A DNA stretch of 64,000 nt from Miltoncostaea sp050249835 (GTDB lineage: Bacteria > Actinomycetota > Thermoleophilia > Miltoncostaeales > Miltoncostaeaceae): positions 1 to 64,000 of the forward strand of contig JBFWPT010000006.1 in the NCBI GenBank assembly GCA_050249835.1. The letters run 5' to 3'. The notes under the pieces were generated by a model. It was not told the origin of the DNA. It worked only from the letters and a program-made list of their open reading frames with translations, and ran no database searches. Every line of letters starts with the position of its first letter. Position 1 is the first letter of the stretch. Below, one piece after another: positions 26,997-35,607 of the stretch. The position numbers and the translations under genes were made by a program.

Positions 26997-28231
26997 GCAC
27001 GCACGAGCTCCACGAGCTGATGCGCGACTCGCTCGACCACTGCGTGAAGTGCACGATCTGCGAGACGTACTGCCCGGTCGCGGCGGCGACGCCGCTGTTC
27101 CCCGGGCCGAAGTACGAGGGCCCGCAGGCGGAGCGGTACCGCGGGCGCGGCATCGCCGACCACTCGGTGGACCTCTGCTCGAGCTGCGGCATCTGCACCC
27201 AGGTCTGCCCGCAGGGCGTGAAGATCGCGGAGATCAACTCGCAGGCCAAGGCCGCCCTGGCCGCCGAGCGCGGCGTGAAGCTGCGCGACAGGCTCATCTC
27301 CCGGCCGACCCTGGCGGGGTGGATGGGCGCCCCCGTCGCCCCGGTGGCCAATTGGTCGGTGGGGTTCCGTCCGTTCCGGCTCGGCCTGGAGAAGCTCCTC
27401 GGCATCCACCGGCGGGCGGCGCTGCCGAGGTGGGCGGGGCGCACGTTCCAGAGCCGCGTGAAGCGGCGCCTTCGCAAGGGACCCGCCTCCTTCCCGGCGG
27501 CCGCGGCGCGGCAGGTGGTCTTCTTCCACGGCTGCGCGGCGAACTTCTACGAGCCCGGCACCGCCGCGATGGCCGTCGCGGTGCTGGAGCACAACGGCCT
27601 GGAGGTCGTGGTGCCGAAGCAGGGCTGCTGCGGGCTGCCGCTGCAGAGCAACGGCCTCTACGACGACGCCCGCGCGTACGTCCGCAAGCTCACCGCCGCC
27701 CTCGTCCCCTACGCGCGCGCCGGCCACGACATCGTCGCGACGTCCACGAGCTGCGGGCTGATGTTGAAGCGTGAGGCCAAGGAGATCCTGGGGATGGAGG
27801 ACGAGGATCTTCGGGTGGTCGCGGAGCGCCTCTACGACATCTCCGAGTACCTGGTCCTGATGCACGAGCGCGGCGAGCTGCGGACCGACTTCCAGGACCT
27901 GGACCTCGCCGTCCCGTACCACGCCCCCTGCCAGCAGCGCGGCCACGGCGTCGGCACCCCCGCCATGGAGCTGATGGACCTCGTCCCCGGCCTGCGGGCC
28001 ACCCAGGCCGACGCCGTCTGCTGCGGCGTCGCCGGCACCTACGGGATCAAGGCCGAGAAGTACGACATCGCCATGGAGGTCGGCCGGTCCCTCTTCGAGC
28101 AGGTGAGGGACTCCGGCGCCCCGCTCTCGGTGTGCGACTCGGAGACCTGCCGCTGGCAGATCGCCAAGGCGACCGGCATCCCGTCCGTCCACCCGGTGGA
28201 GATGCTCCACCGGGCGTACGGGCTGGGATAG
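26993..28231 (+). CDS. glpC: Glycerol-3-phosphate dehydrogenase iron-sulfur subunit C
   Basis: The subunit carries electrons from GlpAB to the membrane quinone pool. Two [4Fe-4S] motifs (CVKCTICETYCP and CSSCGICTQVCP) lie in the first 80 residues. Two CCG-type cysteine-rich domains follow (GCAANFYEPG...KQGCCGLPL, and HAPCQQRG...VCCGVAGTYGI), as in heterodisulfide-reductase-like quinone-reducing subunits. The length (412) is normal. The last gene, the DhaM fusion, starts 24 bases on. Confidence 0.93.
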   Translation: MSTHELHELMRDSLDHCVKCTICETYCPVAAATPLFPGPKYEGPQAERYRGRGIADHSVDLCSSCGICTQVCPQGVKIAEINSQAKAALAAERGVKLRDRLISRPTLAGWMGAPVAPVANWSVGFRPFRLGLEKLLGIHRRAALPRWAGRTFQSRVKRRLRKGPASFPAAAARQVVFFHGCAANFYEPGTAAMAVAVLEHNGLEVVVPKQGCCGLPLQSNGLYDDARAYVRKLTAALVPYARAGHDIVATSTSCGLMLKREAKEILGMEDEDLRVVAERLYDISEYLVLMHERGELRTDFQDLDLAVPYHAPCQQRGHGVGTPAMELMDLVPGLRATQADAVCCGVAGTYGIKAEKYDIAMEVGRSLFEQVRDSGAPLSVCDSETCRWQIAKATGIPSVHPVEMLHRAYGLG

Positions 28232-28255
28232 CGGCCCGCGGCCCCGGAGCCCGTC

Positions 28256-30754
28256 GTGGTCGGCATCGTCGTCGTCTCGCACAGCGCCACCCTCGCCGAG
28301 GGCGTGGTCGAGCTGGCGCGCGGCATGGCCGGCCCCGACGTCCCCATCGAGGCCGCCGGGGGGATCGAGGAACCCGGCGAGCTCGGCACCGACGCCGTCA
28401 AGGTCATGGAGGCCATCGAACGCGCCGGCGACGGCGACGTCCTCGTGCTGATGGACCTCGGCTCCGCCGTCCTCTCCGCCGAGACCGCCCTCGACTTCCT
28501 CCCCGACGACCGCCGTGACCAGGTGCTCCTCTGCGAGGCCCCCGTGGTCGAAGGAGCCGTCGCCGCCGCGGCAGCCGCCCGCGCCGGGGGCTCCCTGGAG
28601 GACGTGGCGCGGGAGGCGAGGGGCGGCCTGGCCGGCAAGGTGGCTCACTTGGGCCACGGGGATGGCTCGGTCGGGGTGTCGGCCCCGGATGAGGGCGGCC
28701 CCGCCGACGAGGAAGACGGCGCCCCCTGGACCACTGCGGAGACCGTGGTCGCCGCCCCCCATGGCCTCCACGCCCGCCCTGCCGCCGCCGTGGTCCGCGC
28801 CGCCGCGGACGCCGAAGCCGAGGTGCGCCTGCGGAACCTCACGACCGGAGCGGGCCCGGCCCCCGGCACGAGCCTCACCGCGCTCGCCACCCTCGGCGCC
28901 CTCGAGGGCCACCGGGTCGGCATCGAGGCCCGCGGCCCCGGCGCGGAGGCCGCGATCGCCGCGGTGCGGGCCATCGTGGAGGACGACGAGCGCGGCGGCC
29001 CGTCAGCGAGGCCCGAGGCCGCCGCGGAGGAGGAGCCCGCCCCCGCCGTCGCCCCGTCCCCGCCGGCGCCCGGCGAGGAGGTGCGCGGTGTCCCGGCGGC
29101 TCCGGGGCGGGGCGCGGGCCCGGCTCGTGTGCGTGGCGGGGCGCCTGAGCTGCCGGACGAGCCCGCGGGTGACCCCGAGGCCGAGGCGGCCGCCCTCGAC
29201 GCGGCGCTCGCCCGCTCGGGACGCGAACTGGAGGAGCTCCGCGCGGCCGCCGACCCCGAGACCGCTGACATCCTCGCCGCGCAGGCGCTCATGGTCTCCG
29301 ACGAGGCCCTCCTCGGTCCCGCCCGCCGCGCCATCGCCGCCGGCGTCCCCGCCGCCCGGGCTTTCCACGACGCAACGATCGCCGCAGCCGCCGCCTACGA
29401 CGCCCTCGACGACCCCTACATGCGCGCCCGCCGCGACGACGTCCTCGACCTCGGCCGCCACGTCGCCGGCATCCTCACGGGGGCCGCCGACGCCGGGCCC
29501 AGGGCTGGGGTGATCGTCGCGGCCGATCTCGGCGCGGCCGAGGTCGCGAGCCTCGACCCGGCGGTCGTCGCGGCCGTCGTCACCGCGGGAGGAGGCCCCA
29601 CCTCACACGCCTCGATCATCGCCCGCGCGCTCGGCATCCCCGCCGTGGCCGGGATCGGGCCGGGCATCCTGGAGCTCGCCGAGGGCACGACGCTCCTCGT
29701 CGACGGCGACGCGGGCACGGTCGTCGCCGACCCCGGGCCGGACGCCATCGCGCTGCACGAGGCGCGGGTGGCCGAGGACCGCGCCGTCGCCGAAGAGGCC
29801 CGGGCCCACGCGCACGAGCCGGCGGTGACCCGCGACGGGCGCCACGTGGAGGTGGCGGCCAACGCCGGCGCGCCCGGCGACCTGGAGGCCGGCGTCGCGG
29901 CGGGGGCCGACGGGGTCGGGCTGTTCCGCTCGGAGTTCCTCTACCTGGCCCGCCGCGACGCCCCCGACGAGGCGGAGCAGCGGTCGGCGTACACCGCCGC
30001 GGTGGAGGCGCTCGGCGGCCGGCGCCTCGTGCTGCGCACCCTCGACGCGGGCGCCGACAAGCCGCTCCCCTACCTGGCGATGCCGCCCGAGGAGAACCCG
30101 TTCCTGGGCGTGCGCGGCCTGCGCCTGTCGCTCGCGCGGCCGGAGGTGCTGCGCACCCAGCTGCGCGCCGCGCTGGCGGCGTCGGCCCACGGCCCGGTGT
30201 CGATCATGTTCCCCATGGTCAGCGAGCTGCGGGAGCTGCACGAGGCGAAGGCGATCCTCGGCGAGGCCCGCGAGGCGCTGGCCGGCGAGGGCGTCGCCGC
30301 CGGGGAGGTCGAGGTGGGGGCGATGGTCGAGGTTCCGGCCCTGGCGCTGCTCGCCGACGCTGTCGTCCCGGAGGTGGACTTCCTGTCGGTGGGGACCAAC
30401 GACCTCACCCAGTACGCGCTGGCCGCGGAGCGCGGGAACGGCGCCCTCGCGCGGCTCTCCGACCCCGTCCATCCGGCGGTGCTGCGGCTCATCGCCGGCG
30501 TCTGCGAGGCGGCGGCTCCGCACGGCTGCCGCGTGGCGGTGTGCGGGGAGGCCGGATCGGACCCGGTGGCCGTCCCCCTGCTGGTGGGCCTCGGTGTCGA
30601 CGAACTGAGCGTCGCGCCACCGCGGGTGGCGCTGGTGAAGCAGTGGGTACGGGCGCTCGACCGGGCGGAGGCGGCGGAGCTCGCCCGGCTCGCCCTCGCC
30701 GCCGCCGACGCCGACGCGGTGCGCCGCCTCGTCGCGGTGAGCGGCTCGGCCTGA
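28256..30754 (+). CDS. dhaM: DhaM-HPr-Enzyme I fusion phosphotransferase
   Basis: One 832-residue chain holds the whole phosphate relay that drives dihydroxyacetone kinase. Residues 1-125 are the DhaM EIIA-Man-like domain (active His in VVSHSATLAEG). A variable linker follows. Residues about 160-245 are HPr (His in APHGLHARPAA, Ser in APGTSLTAL). From about 270 to the end is a complete Enzyme I: swivel His in GGPTSHASIIARALGIPAVAG, the TIM-barrel segments FLGVRGLRLSL and DFLSVGTNDLTQYALA, and the catalytic Cys in VAVCGEAGSDP. E. coli DhaM has only a partial EI, so this one can take PEP by itself. The linker DNA (28640-28683) holds two 22-base repeat units. Confidence 0.92.
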   Translation: MVGIVVVSHSATLAEGVVELARGMAGPDVPIEAAGGIEEPGELGTDAVKVMEAIERAGDGDVLVLMDLGSAVLSAETALDFLPDDRRDQVLLCEAPVVEGAVAAAAAARAGGSLEDVAREARGGLAGKVAHLGHGDGSVGVSAPDEGGPADEEDGAPWTTAETVVAAPHGLHARPAAAVVRAAADAEAEVRLRNLTTGAGPAPGTSLTALATLGALEGHRVGIEARGPGAEAAIAAVRAIVEDDERGGPSARPEAAAEEEPAPAVAPSPPAPGEEVRGVPAAPGRGAGPARVRGGAPELPDEPAGDPEAEAAALDAALARSGRELEELRAAADPETADILAAQALMVSDEALLGPARRAIAAGVPAARAFHDATIAAAAAYDALDDPYMRARRDDVLDLGRHVAGILTGAADAGPRAGVIVAADLGAAEVASLDPAVVAAVVTAGGGPTSHASIIARALGIPAVAGIGPGILELAEGTTLLVDGDAGTVVADPGPDAIALHEARVAEDRAVAEEARAHAHEPAVTRDGRHVEVAANAGAPGDLEAGVAAGADGVGLFRSEFLYLARRDAPDEAEQRSAYTAAVEALGGRRLVLRTLDAGADKPLPYLAMPPEENPFLGVRGLRLSLARPEVLRTQLRAALAASAHGPVSIMFPMVSELRELHEAKAILGEAREALAGEGVAAGEVEVGAMVEVPALALLADAVVPEVDFLSVGTNDLTQYALAAERGNGALARLSDPVHPAVLRLIAGVCEAAAPHGCRVAVCGEAGSDPVAVPLLVGLGVDELSVAPPRVALVKQWVRALDRAEAAELARLALAAADADAVRRLVAVSGSA
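28640..28683 (+). repeat. 22-bp repeat family, locus A (inside dhaM)
   Basis: Two units 22 bases apart begin TGGCTCACTTGGGCCACG and TGGCTCGGTCGGGG. They lie in the linker between the EIIA and HPr domains and are translated as VAHLGHGDGSVGV. Confidence 0.65.
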
Positions 30755-30762
30755 CGCACCGG

Positions 30763-30768
30763 TAGGGT
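30763..30768 (+). promoter_or_regulatory. -10 box of leaderless type
   Basis: TAGGGT stands eight bases before the GTG at 30777, one base longer than the usual gap in this window. Confidence 0.35.
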
Positions 30769-30776
30769 CCGCCCCC

Positions 30777-31805
30777 GTGGGGAGCGAGCGCGTCCTGATC
30801 ACCGGCGGCGCCGGCTTCGTCGGCCGCGCCATCCTCGACCGCCTGGTCGCCCGCGGCCGGGACGTCCGCGCCCTCGCGCGCAGCGACGACTCCGCCATGG
30901 TGCTCGGCGAGGCCGGGGCCGAGGTGGCGCGCGGCGACCTCGCCGATCCCGCCTCCCTGCGCGCGGCGATGGAGGGCTGCGACGTCGTCTACCACGTCGC
31001 CGGGCTGAACGGCTTCTGCCTCCCCGACCCCTCCGAGCTGACGCGCATGAACGTGGACGGCACCCGGGAGGTGGTGCGGGCGGCCGCCGCCGCGGGGGTG
31101 CGCCGCATCGTCTACACGTCCTCGGCGGCGACGATCGGCGAGGAGGGCGGCGCCGTCGCGACGGAGGACTCCCCGCACCGCGGTTCCTTCCTCAGCCACT
31201 ACGAGCGGTCGAAGTTCGCGGCGGAGCGCCTGGCGTTCTCGGAGGCCGAGCGGCTCGGCGTGGCGCTCGTCTCGGTGAACCCGGCGTCGGTGCAGGGCCC
31301 CGGCCGGACGCGCGGCACGGCGAAGATCCTCATCGACGCCCTCAACGGGCGGCTGAAGATGGTCGTCGACTCGCGGATGTCTCTCGTCGAGATCGGCGAC
31401 TGCGCCGAGGGCCACCTGCTGGCCGAGGAGCGCGGGATCGCCGGGCGGCGCTACCTGCTGTGCGGCACCGTCCTCACCGTGTCGGAGGCGGTCGACCTGC
31501 TCGGCGGGATCGCCGGCCTCGACGAGGACCCACGTCGCCTGCCCGGTCCGGTGGCCCTGACGATGGCGACCGGGGTGGAGGCGATCGCCCGCCTGCGCCG
31601 CCGCCGACCGCCCGTCTGCCGCGAGATGGTGCGCACCCTGCTCCACGGGCACGCCTACGACGGATCGCGCGCCAGCCGGGAGCTGGGGCTCGTCTACACG
31701 CCGGTCGCCGAGTGGATGGCGCGGACCGTCCGCTGGTACGTGGACGAGGGGCTGGTCACCCGGCCCCTTCCCGGGCTGGCCGCCACCGGGGCCGGGACCG
31801 CCTGA
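30777..31805 (+). CDS. NAD-dependent epimerase/dehydratase (extended SDR)
   Basis: A 342-residue extended short-chain dehydrogenase/reductase. The cofactor loop is LITGGAGFVGRAIL, followed by the RGDLADPASL acidic turn and VYHVAGLNG. The catalytic motif is SHYERSKFAAERL (Tyr-x3-Lys) with upstream Ser in YTSSAATIGE. The family acts on nucleotide sugars, sterols or dihydroflavonol-like ketones; the C-terminal half (LCGTVLTVSEAVDLL) resembles the 3-beta-HSD/dihydroflavonol reductase branch, but the substrate cannot be fixed. It is expressed from its own probable promoter just after dhaM. Confidence 0.8.
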   Translation: MGSERVLITGGAGFVGRAILDRLVARGRDVRALARSDDSAMVLGEAGAEVARGDLADPASLRAAMEGCDVVYHVAGLNGFCLPDPSELTRMNVDGTREVVRAAAAAGVRRIVYTSSAATIGEEGGAVATEDSPHRGSFLSHYERSKFAAERLAFSEAERLGVALVSVNPASVQGPGRTRGTAKILIDALNGRLKMVVDSRMSLVEIGDCAEGHLLAEERGIAGRRYLLCGTVLTVSEAVDLLGGIAGLDEDPRRLPGPVALTMATGVEAIARLRRRRPPVCREMVRTLLHGHAYDGSRASRELGLVYTPVAEWMARTVRWYVDEGLVTRPLPGLAATGAGTA

Positions 31806-32288
31806 CCCACCCGGACCGGGCGGCTCGTCGAGCCACCGGGCCTCGCGGAACCAGCGCTGCATCGTCTTGACCGACGGGATCACCCCGTCCCCCGGCACCG
31901 CGGCCGCCCGGATCTCGCGGATGACCCGCGCCGGCGGCTCGCCCGCCGCGAACCGTTCCTCGGCCAGCGCCCGGACCCCCGGCCACGAGTACGACCCCGG
32001 CCTCGTCCGCTCCGGCGGCGGCCCGAACCGGCGGCGATACGACTCGAGCGCCTGCGGACGGCGCCCCTTGAAGCACCCCGACGCGCGCCAGACGTGCATC
32101 AGGGAGACCGTCAGGTCCCGCCCGACCCGCGAGGTCAGGAACGCCGGATCACGGTGGTCCTCGCACAACCACACGCTGACCCCGCCCGGCAGGTGCAGCT
32201 CCGCCCGCTTCCCCCGCCCCTTCCCGACGCAGATCGCGCACGCCGGGATCGATCCGAGATTCTCTCCCTTGTAGAAGGACCGCGCCAC
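31806..32288 (-). CDS. Zinc-motif protein of unknown function, no stop codon at its natural end
   Basis: The coding part reads from GTG 32288 with CAICVGKGRGKRAELHLPGGVSVWLCEDHRDPAF (C-x2-C...C-x2-H, a likely zinc site), then LTVSLMHVWRASGCF and a C-terminal helix-turn-helix-like part ending SVKTMQRWFREARWL. I associate this arrangement with a conserved actinobacterial protein of unknown role. Such proteins should end near RWL, but here the frame stays open, antisense through the whole epimerase gene, to 30489. A one-base shift would end it at 31756. The left coordinate is therefore arbitrary (the epimerase stop). A lost stop or frameshift is likely. Confidence 0.5.
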
Positions 32289-32354
32289 GGATCCAGGGAA
32301 CCACCCCCGGACGCACGCGGGTCGCACGAACCGTGCCGAGACTCGCGCGCGTCC

Positions 32355-32449
32355 GTCATGGGCGCATTCACGCCATCCGGGTGGCCCGAGTGCGCCATCC
32401 CCTCCATGGCGCACTCGGGCCACGACGGTGGCTCACTTGGGTTCAGGGA
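32355..32449. repeat. 22-bp repeat family, locus B (inverted pairs)
   Basis: Two plus-strand units (32406-32427, 32428-32449) face two minus-strand units (32377-32398, 32355-32376, the last degenerate). They create a perfect 18-bp inverted repeat, 32381-32398 with 32406-32423, around a 7-base spacer: a strong potential hairpin. It lies between two minus-strand genes. Confidence 0.7.
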
Positions 32450-32472
32450 CCCCCGCGCCCTGGGCGCGAGCC

Positions 32473-32832
32473 TCAGCCCGGGGGTTGGTGGAGCCCGAAG
32501 TGGGAGCCCTGGTCGTCCTTGCAGATGGCGAAGCGGCCCAGGTGGGCGCTGCCGCTGCCGTCGCCGTCCTCGTGGATCATCACCTGCTCGCCGCCCAGGC
32601 GGCCCACCTCGGCCAGGGTGGCGTCCAGGTCGTCGACCGCGAAGAAGGCCATCGCGGTGGCGCCGGCGTCGTTGCCGTGGAGGCCGCCTCCGGCGCCGCG
32701 GCCGTTGTCGGTGGCGATCAGGTAGCCGCCCCCGAACGGCGTCAGATCCCAGTCGAGGAGCGCCCCGTAGAACGCCCTCCCCTTCTCCACGTCCTCAACG
32801 CCGATCTCGAACCAGGTCGGATGGCCTGCCAT
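32473..32832 (-). CDS. VOC/glyoxalase-superfamily protein
   Basis: A 119-residue vicinal-oxygen-chelate protein with the two beta-alpha-beta-beta-beta modules of the fold: WFEIGVEDVEKGRAFYGALLDW and FFAVDDLDATLAEVGRLGGEQ, ending in GRFAICKDDQGSHFGLHQP. The metal-ligand positions are only partly conserved (His in GLHGND, Glu/His near the C-terminus), so a lyase, dioxygenase or binding role is open. AGGGGAGG precedes the ATG at 32832. Such proteins usually bind small molecules in the cytoplasm. Monocistronic by spacing. Confidence 0.75.
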   Translation of the reverse strand: MAGHPTWFEIGVEDVEKGRAFYGALLDWDLTPFGGGYLIATDNGRGAGGGLHGNDAGATAMAFFAVDDLDATLAEVGRLGGEQVMIHEDGDGSGSAHLGRFAICKDDQGSHFGLHQPPG

Positions 32833-32871
32833 GTCGTCCTCCCCTCGTGTGCGCTGCTTCCTGGGGGGACG

Positions 32872-34044
32872 CTACGACGGGGGCGGCGGATCCTCTTGTA
32901 CGGATGTGACCTTCAGCGCGCCCTCGTAGTACGACCAGGCCGCCATGACACGCCCGATCCGGTCCAGCTCGTCGTCGAGGAACTCCTCCCGGTTGCGCCC
33001 GTCGCCGAGCGCGACGGCGACGAAGTAGAGCGCCGCGAACCCGCCCATGGCGCACGCCACCCGCACGAGCGCCTCCGAGATCACCACCTCGCGCCCCGCC
33101 GCCTCGAGGGAGAGGAGCACATGGGGGTCCTCACCGACCCATTCGGCCGTGAGCGCGCGGTCCACGATCAGCAGGCCGAACACCAGGAAGGCGAACCCGA
33201 CCACGACCCCGACCGCCAGCACCCGGACGCCCAGGGACACGAGCAGGGCCGTCGCGACGTTGATCCGGGCGAGCCGGTCGAGCGGCGGCGAGGCCGGCTC
33301 GACGCCGGCGTCCACGAGCGGCGCGGCGGGCGTCCGGCGCGCGGCCTCGGCGAGCGCGGGCCCCGGCTCCGGGCGGTAGAGGGCGCGGCGCTCCTTCCGC
33401 AGCCCGGCCACCAGGATCACCCCCGCCAGCAGCCCGAAGGCGATCAGGACGGCCCCGAAGCGCCAGCCCTCCAGGCGCCCGAACGCCCGCCAGGTCTCCG
33501 ACGCCAGCGACAGGAACAGGAGGACGGCCAGCAGCGGCGGCAGGGCGCGGACCGCCACCGACGCCGTCGCGGCGAGGCCCTCCAGGGCGGGGCGGCCCTG
33601 GTGGAGCAGCAGGGGCACCACCCCCATGCTCGTCAGCACGTAGAACACCGCCGCCACGGCGAGGGAGCCGAGCGCGATCAGCGCCACGCGCCCGAGGCTG
33701 TCCCCCAGCACCGCGCTCGCGAGGGCCGGCGCCAGCACGAGCGCGAACGCCTCCGCGAAGCCGACCCGGTCGCCTCCCAGCGCCGGCTGACCCCGCAGGA
33801 GGTTCAGCGCGACGAGCACGGCGGCGGCCACGGCCAACCCGACGAGCACCGCCGGGATGCGCTGCCACCAGGGCCAGTCCGGCCGGAGCACGATCGCCAG
33901 GCCCACCGCGAACAGCACCACCAGCGCGGGACGCAGGCGGGTGAGGGTGTCCTCGCGCGGGTCGTAGTCGGCGGCGAGGTGCGGCATGCCGCTGCGGAGG
34001 AAGAACTCCTCGACGGCCGCCAGCTCCTCGCGCCGGCCGGTCAT
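32872..34044 (-). CDS. Integral membrane protein of unknown function
   Basis: A 390-residue protein with about eight to nine hydrophobic helices. It starts with a soluble acidic head (EELAAVEEFFLRSGMPHLAADYDPREDTLTR) and ends with a soluble tail (GDGRNREEFLDDELDRIGRVMAAWSYYEGAL). I have seen similar actinobacterial membrane proteins only as hypothetical. Its ATG overlaps the stop of the upstream phosphoesterase gene by four bases, so it is the third gene of a fabI-phosphoesterase-membrane protein operon. Confidence 0.6.
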   Translation of the reverse strand: MTGRREELAAVEEFFLRSGMPHLAADYDPREDTLTRLRPALVVLFAVGLAIVLRPDWPWWQRIPAVLVGLAVAAAVLVALNLLRGQPALGGDRVGFAEAFALVLAPALASAVLGDSLGRVALIALGSLAVAAVFYVLTSMGVVPLLLHQGRPALEGLAATASVAVRALPPLLAVLLFLSLASETWRAFGRLEGWRFGAVLIAFGLLAGVILVAGLRKERRALYRPEPGPALAEAARRTPAAPLVDAGVEPASPPLDRLARINVATALLVSLGVRVLAVGVVVGFAFLVFGLLIVDRALTAEWVGEDPHVLLSLEAAGREVVISEALVRVACAMGGFAALYFVAVALGDGRNREEFLDDELDRIGRVMAAWSYYEGALKVTSVQEDPPPPS

Positions 34045-34691
34045 CCCCGGCGCGCCGCCGGCCGGCGCCGCATCAGGGTGATCGGCCGGGTGAGGGGCAC
34101 CGTCTCGGCCCGGATCCCCGCCGGCCCCACCTCCATGATCCCCACCGACGGCTCCCGCGCGGCCGGCTCCAGGTTGAGCCGGAAACGGCGGTACCCCCCG
34201 CCGCGCACCCCGGACCAGTCGTAGCCGGGGTCGATCTCCGGCACGTACACCGCCCCCGGGGAGAAGTGCAGGACGCCGTCCACGATCCGGTTGAAGGGCA
34301 TGTGCAAGTGCCCCGTCACGATGGCATCGACCGCGCCGAAACGGGCGCGCATGGTCCGGGAGAAGCCGAGCAGCACCGGCCGGCCGGACGCCAGGGACAG
34401 GGCCGCGGCGGGGAACTCGACCAGGGCGGTGCGCGACCCGTGGGTGAGGCCGATGCGCCGGTCGCCCACGCGCACGACGATGTCCCGCGGCAGGTCGCGC
34501 AGGCCCGTGTCGTGGTTGCCGCGCACCGCGACGACGGGCGCGATGCGCTCCAGCTGGCCGATCACCGCCCGCGTGTTGAGGTCGCCCGCGTGGAGGATCA
34601 GGTCCACGCCCGCGAGCGCCTCCGCCACCTCCGCGGGCACGGCGGCCACGTGCTCCCCGACGTGCGTGTCGGCGACGACGCCGATCCGCAC
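34041..34691 (-). CDS. YfcE/MJ0936-type metallophosphoesterase
   Basis: A 216-residue calcineurin-like phosphoesterase. The metal-binding motifs are all present: GVVADTHVGEHV (D-x-H), LILHAGDLNT (GD), VRGNHDTGL (GNHD), LTHGS and VTGHLHMP (GH-x-H). It is likely a phosphodiesterase of the YfcE family with unknown natural substrate. The C-terminal 50 residues (RRFRLNLEPAAREPSVGIMEVG) are an extra tail. The start is a GTG 14 bases after the fabI stop, so it is the middle gene of the operon. Confidence 0.83.
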   Translation of the reverse strand: MRIGVVADTHVGEHVAAVPAEVAEALAGVDLILHAGDLNTRAVIGQLERIAPVVAVRGNHDTGLRDLPRDIVVRVGDRRIGLTHGSRTALVEFPAAALSLASGRPVLLGFSRTMRARFGAVDAIVTGHLHMPFNRIVDGVLHFSPGAVYVPEIDPGYDWSGVRGGGYRRFRLNLEPAAREPSVGIMEVGPAGIRAETVPLTRPITLMRRRPAARRG

Positions 34692-34705
34692 CGTCCGGCC
34701 TCGGG

Positions 34706-35488
34706 TCAGAGGCCCATCGCGTGGAAGCCCGCGTCGACGAACACCGTCTCCCCGGTCACGCTCGCCGACAGCGGCGACGCGAGGAAGAGGGCGACATCGC
34801 CCACCTCGTCCTGGGTGATCTCGCGGCGCAGGGGGGCGCGGGAGTTGATCGAGTCGGCCATCGTCCCGAACCCCGGGATGCCACGCGCGGCGAGGGTGCG
34901 GACCGGGCCGGCGGAGATCGCGTTGACGCGGATGCCGCCGTCGCCGAGGTCCCAGGCCAGGTACCGGACGATCGACTCCAGGGCCGACTTCGCGACGCCC
35001 ATGACGTTGTACCCCGGCACCGCGCGGTCGGCGGCGATGTACGAGAGCGCCATGATCGACCCGCCGCCGCGCGCCCGCATGTGGGGCTCGGCCTCGCGCG
35101 CGAGGGCGGCGAGGGAGTAGGCGGACACGTCGAGGGCGAGGTGGAAGCCCTCGCGCGTCGTGTCGACGAACCGGCCGCCGAGGTCCTCCGGCTTCGCGTA
35201 CGCGACGGCGTGGACGAGGATGTCGATGCCGCCGAGCGCCTCGCCGGCCGCCGCGACCGACGCGGCCACCTCGGCGTCGTCCTGCACGTCCAGCGGCAGC
35301 ACGGCCGCGGGCGGCGTGGACAACTGCTCGGCGAGCTTGCGGACCTCGCCCTCGGTGCGCTCGCCCTGGTACGTCAGCACCAGGCGAGCGCCCGCCTCGT
35401 CGAGCCGCCGGGCGATGGCCCAGGCGATGCTGCGCTTGTTGGCGACGCCCACGACGAGGCCGGTCTTCCCCTCGAGGAGCTCGGGCAC
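34706..35488 (-). CDS. fabI: Enoyl-ACP reductase (NADH) FabI
   Basis: This enzyme reduces trans-2-enoyl-ACP in each round of type II fatty acid synthesis. It is a FabI-type SDR: GVANKRSIAWAIARRL cofactor loop (the VANKRSIA form is typical), AYAKPEDLGG, and the catalytic Tyr-x6-Lys in YNVMGVAKSALE. The 260-residue length and the closing TVFVDAGFHAMGL are also normal. The GTG at 35488 has AGGAGG five bases upstream; this decides the start. It is the first gene of its operon and the target family of triclosan and isoniazid-like inhibitors. Confidence 0.93.
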   Translation of the reverse strand: MPELLEGKTGLVVGVANKRSIAWAIARRLDEAGARLVLTYQGERTEGEVRKLAEQLSTPPAAVLPLDVQDDAEVAASVAAAGEALGGIDILVHAVAYAKPEDLGGRFVDTTREGFHLALDVSAYSLAALAREAEPHMRARGGGSIMALSYIAADRAVPGYNVMGVAKSALESIVRYLAWDLGDGGIRVNAISAGPVRTLAARGIPGFGTMADSINSRAPLRREITQDEVGDVALFLASPLSASVTGETVFVDAGFHAMGL

Positions 35489-35607
35489 GGGACCTCCTGG
35501 CTGGCTCCATTCCCGGGCCCCCGGCCCGGATCCGGGGGCCACGCTAGCACCTGGGCGGCGGCCCCCTCCGGTTGCGCCCGGGACGCTGCATCGACAGCAT
35601 CGAGCGG

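Noticed and set aside
30489..31805. A long minus-strand gene covering the epimerase
   Set aside because: Only the first 160 codons (32288 downwards) look like a protein family; the rest is Gly/Pro/Arg-rich antisense sequence typical of open shadow frames in GC-rich DNA.
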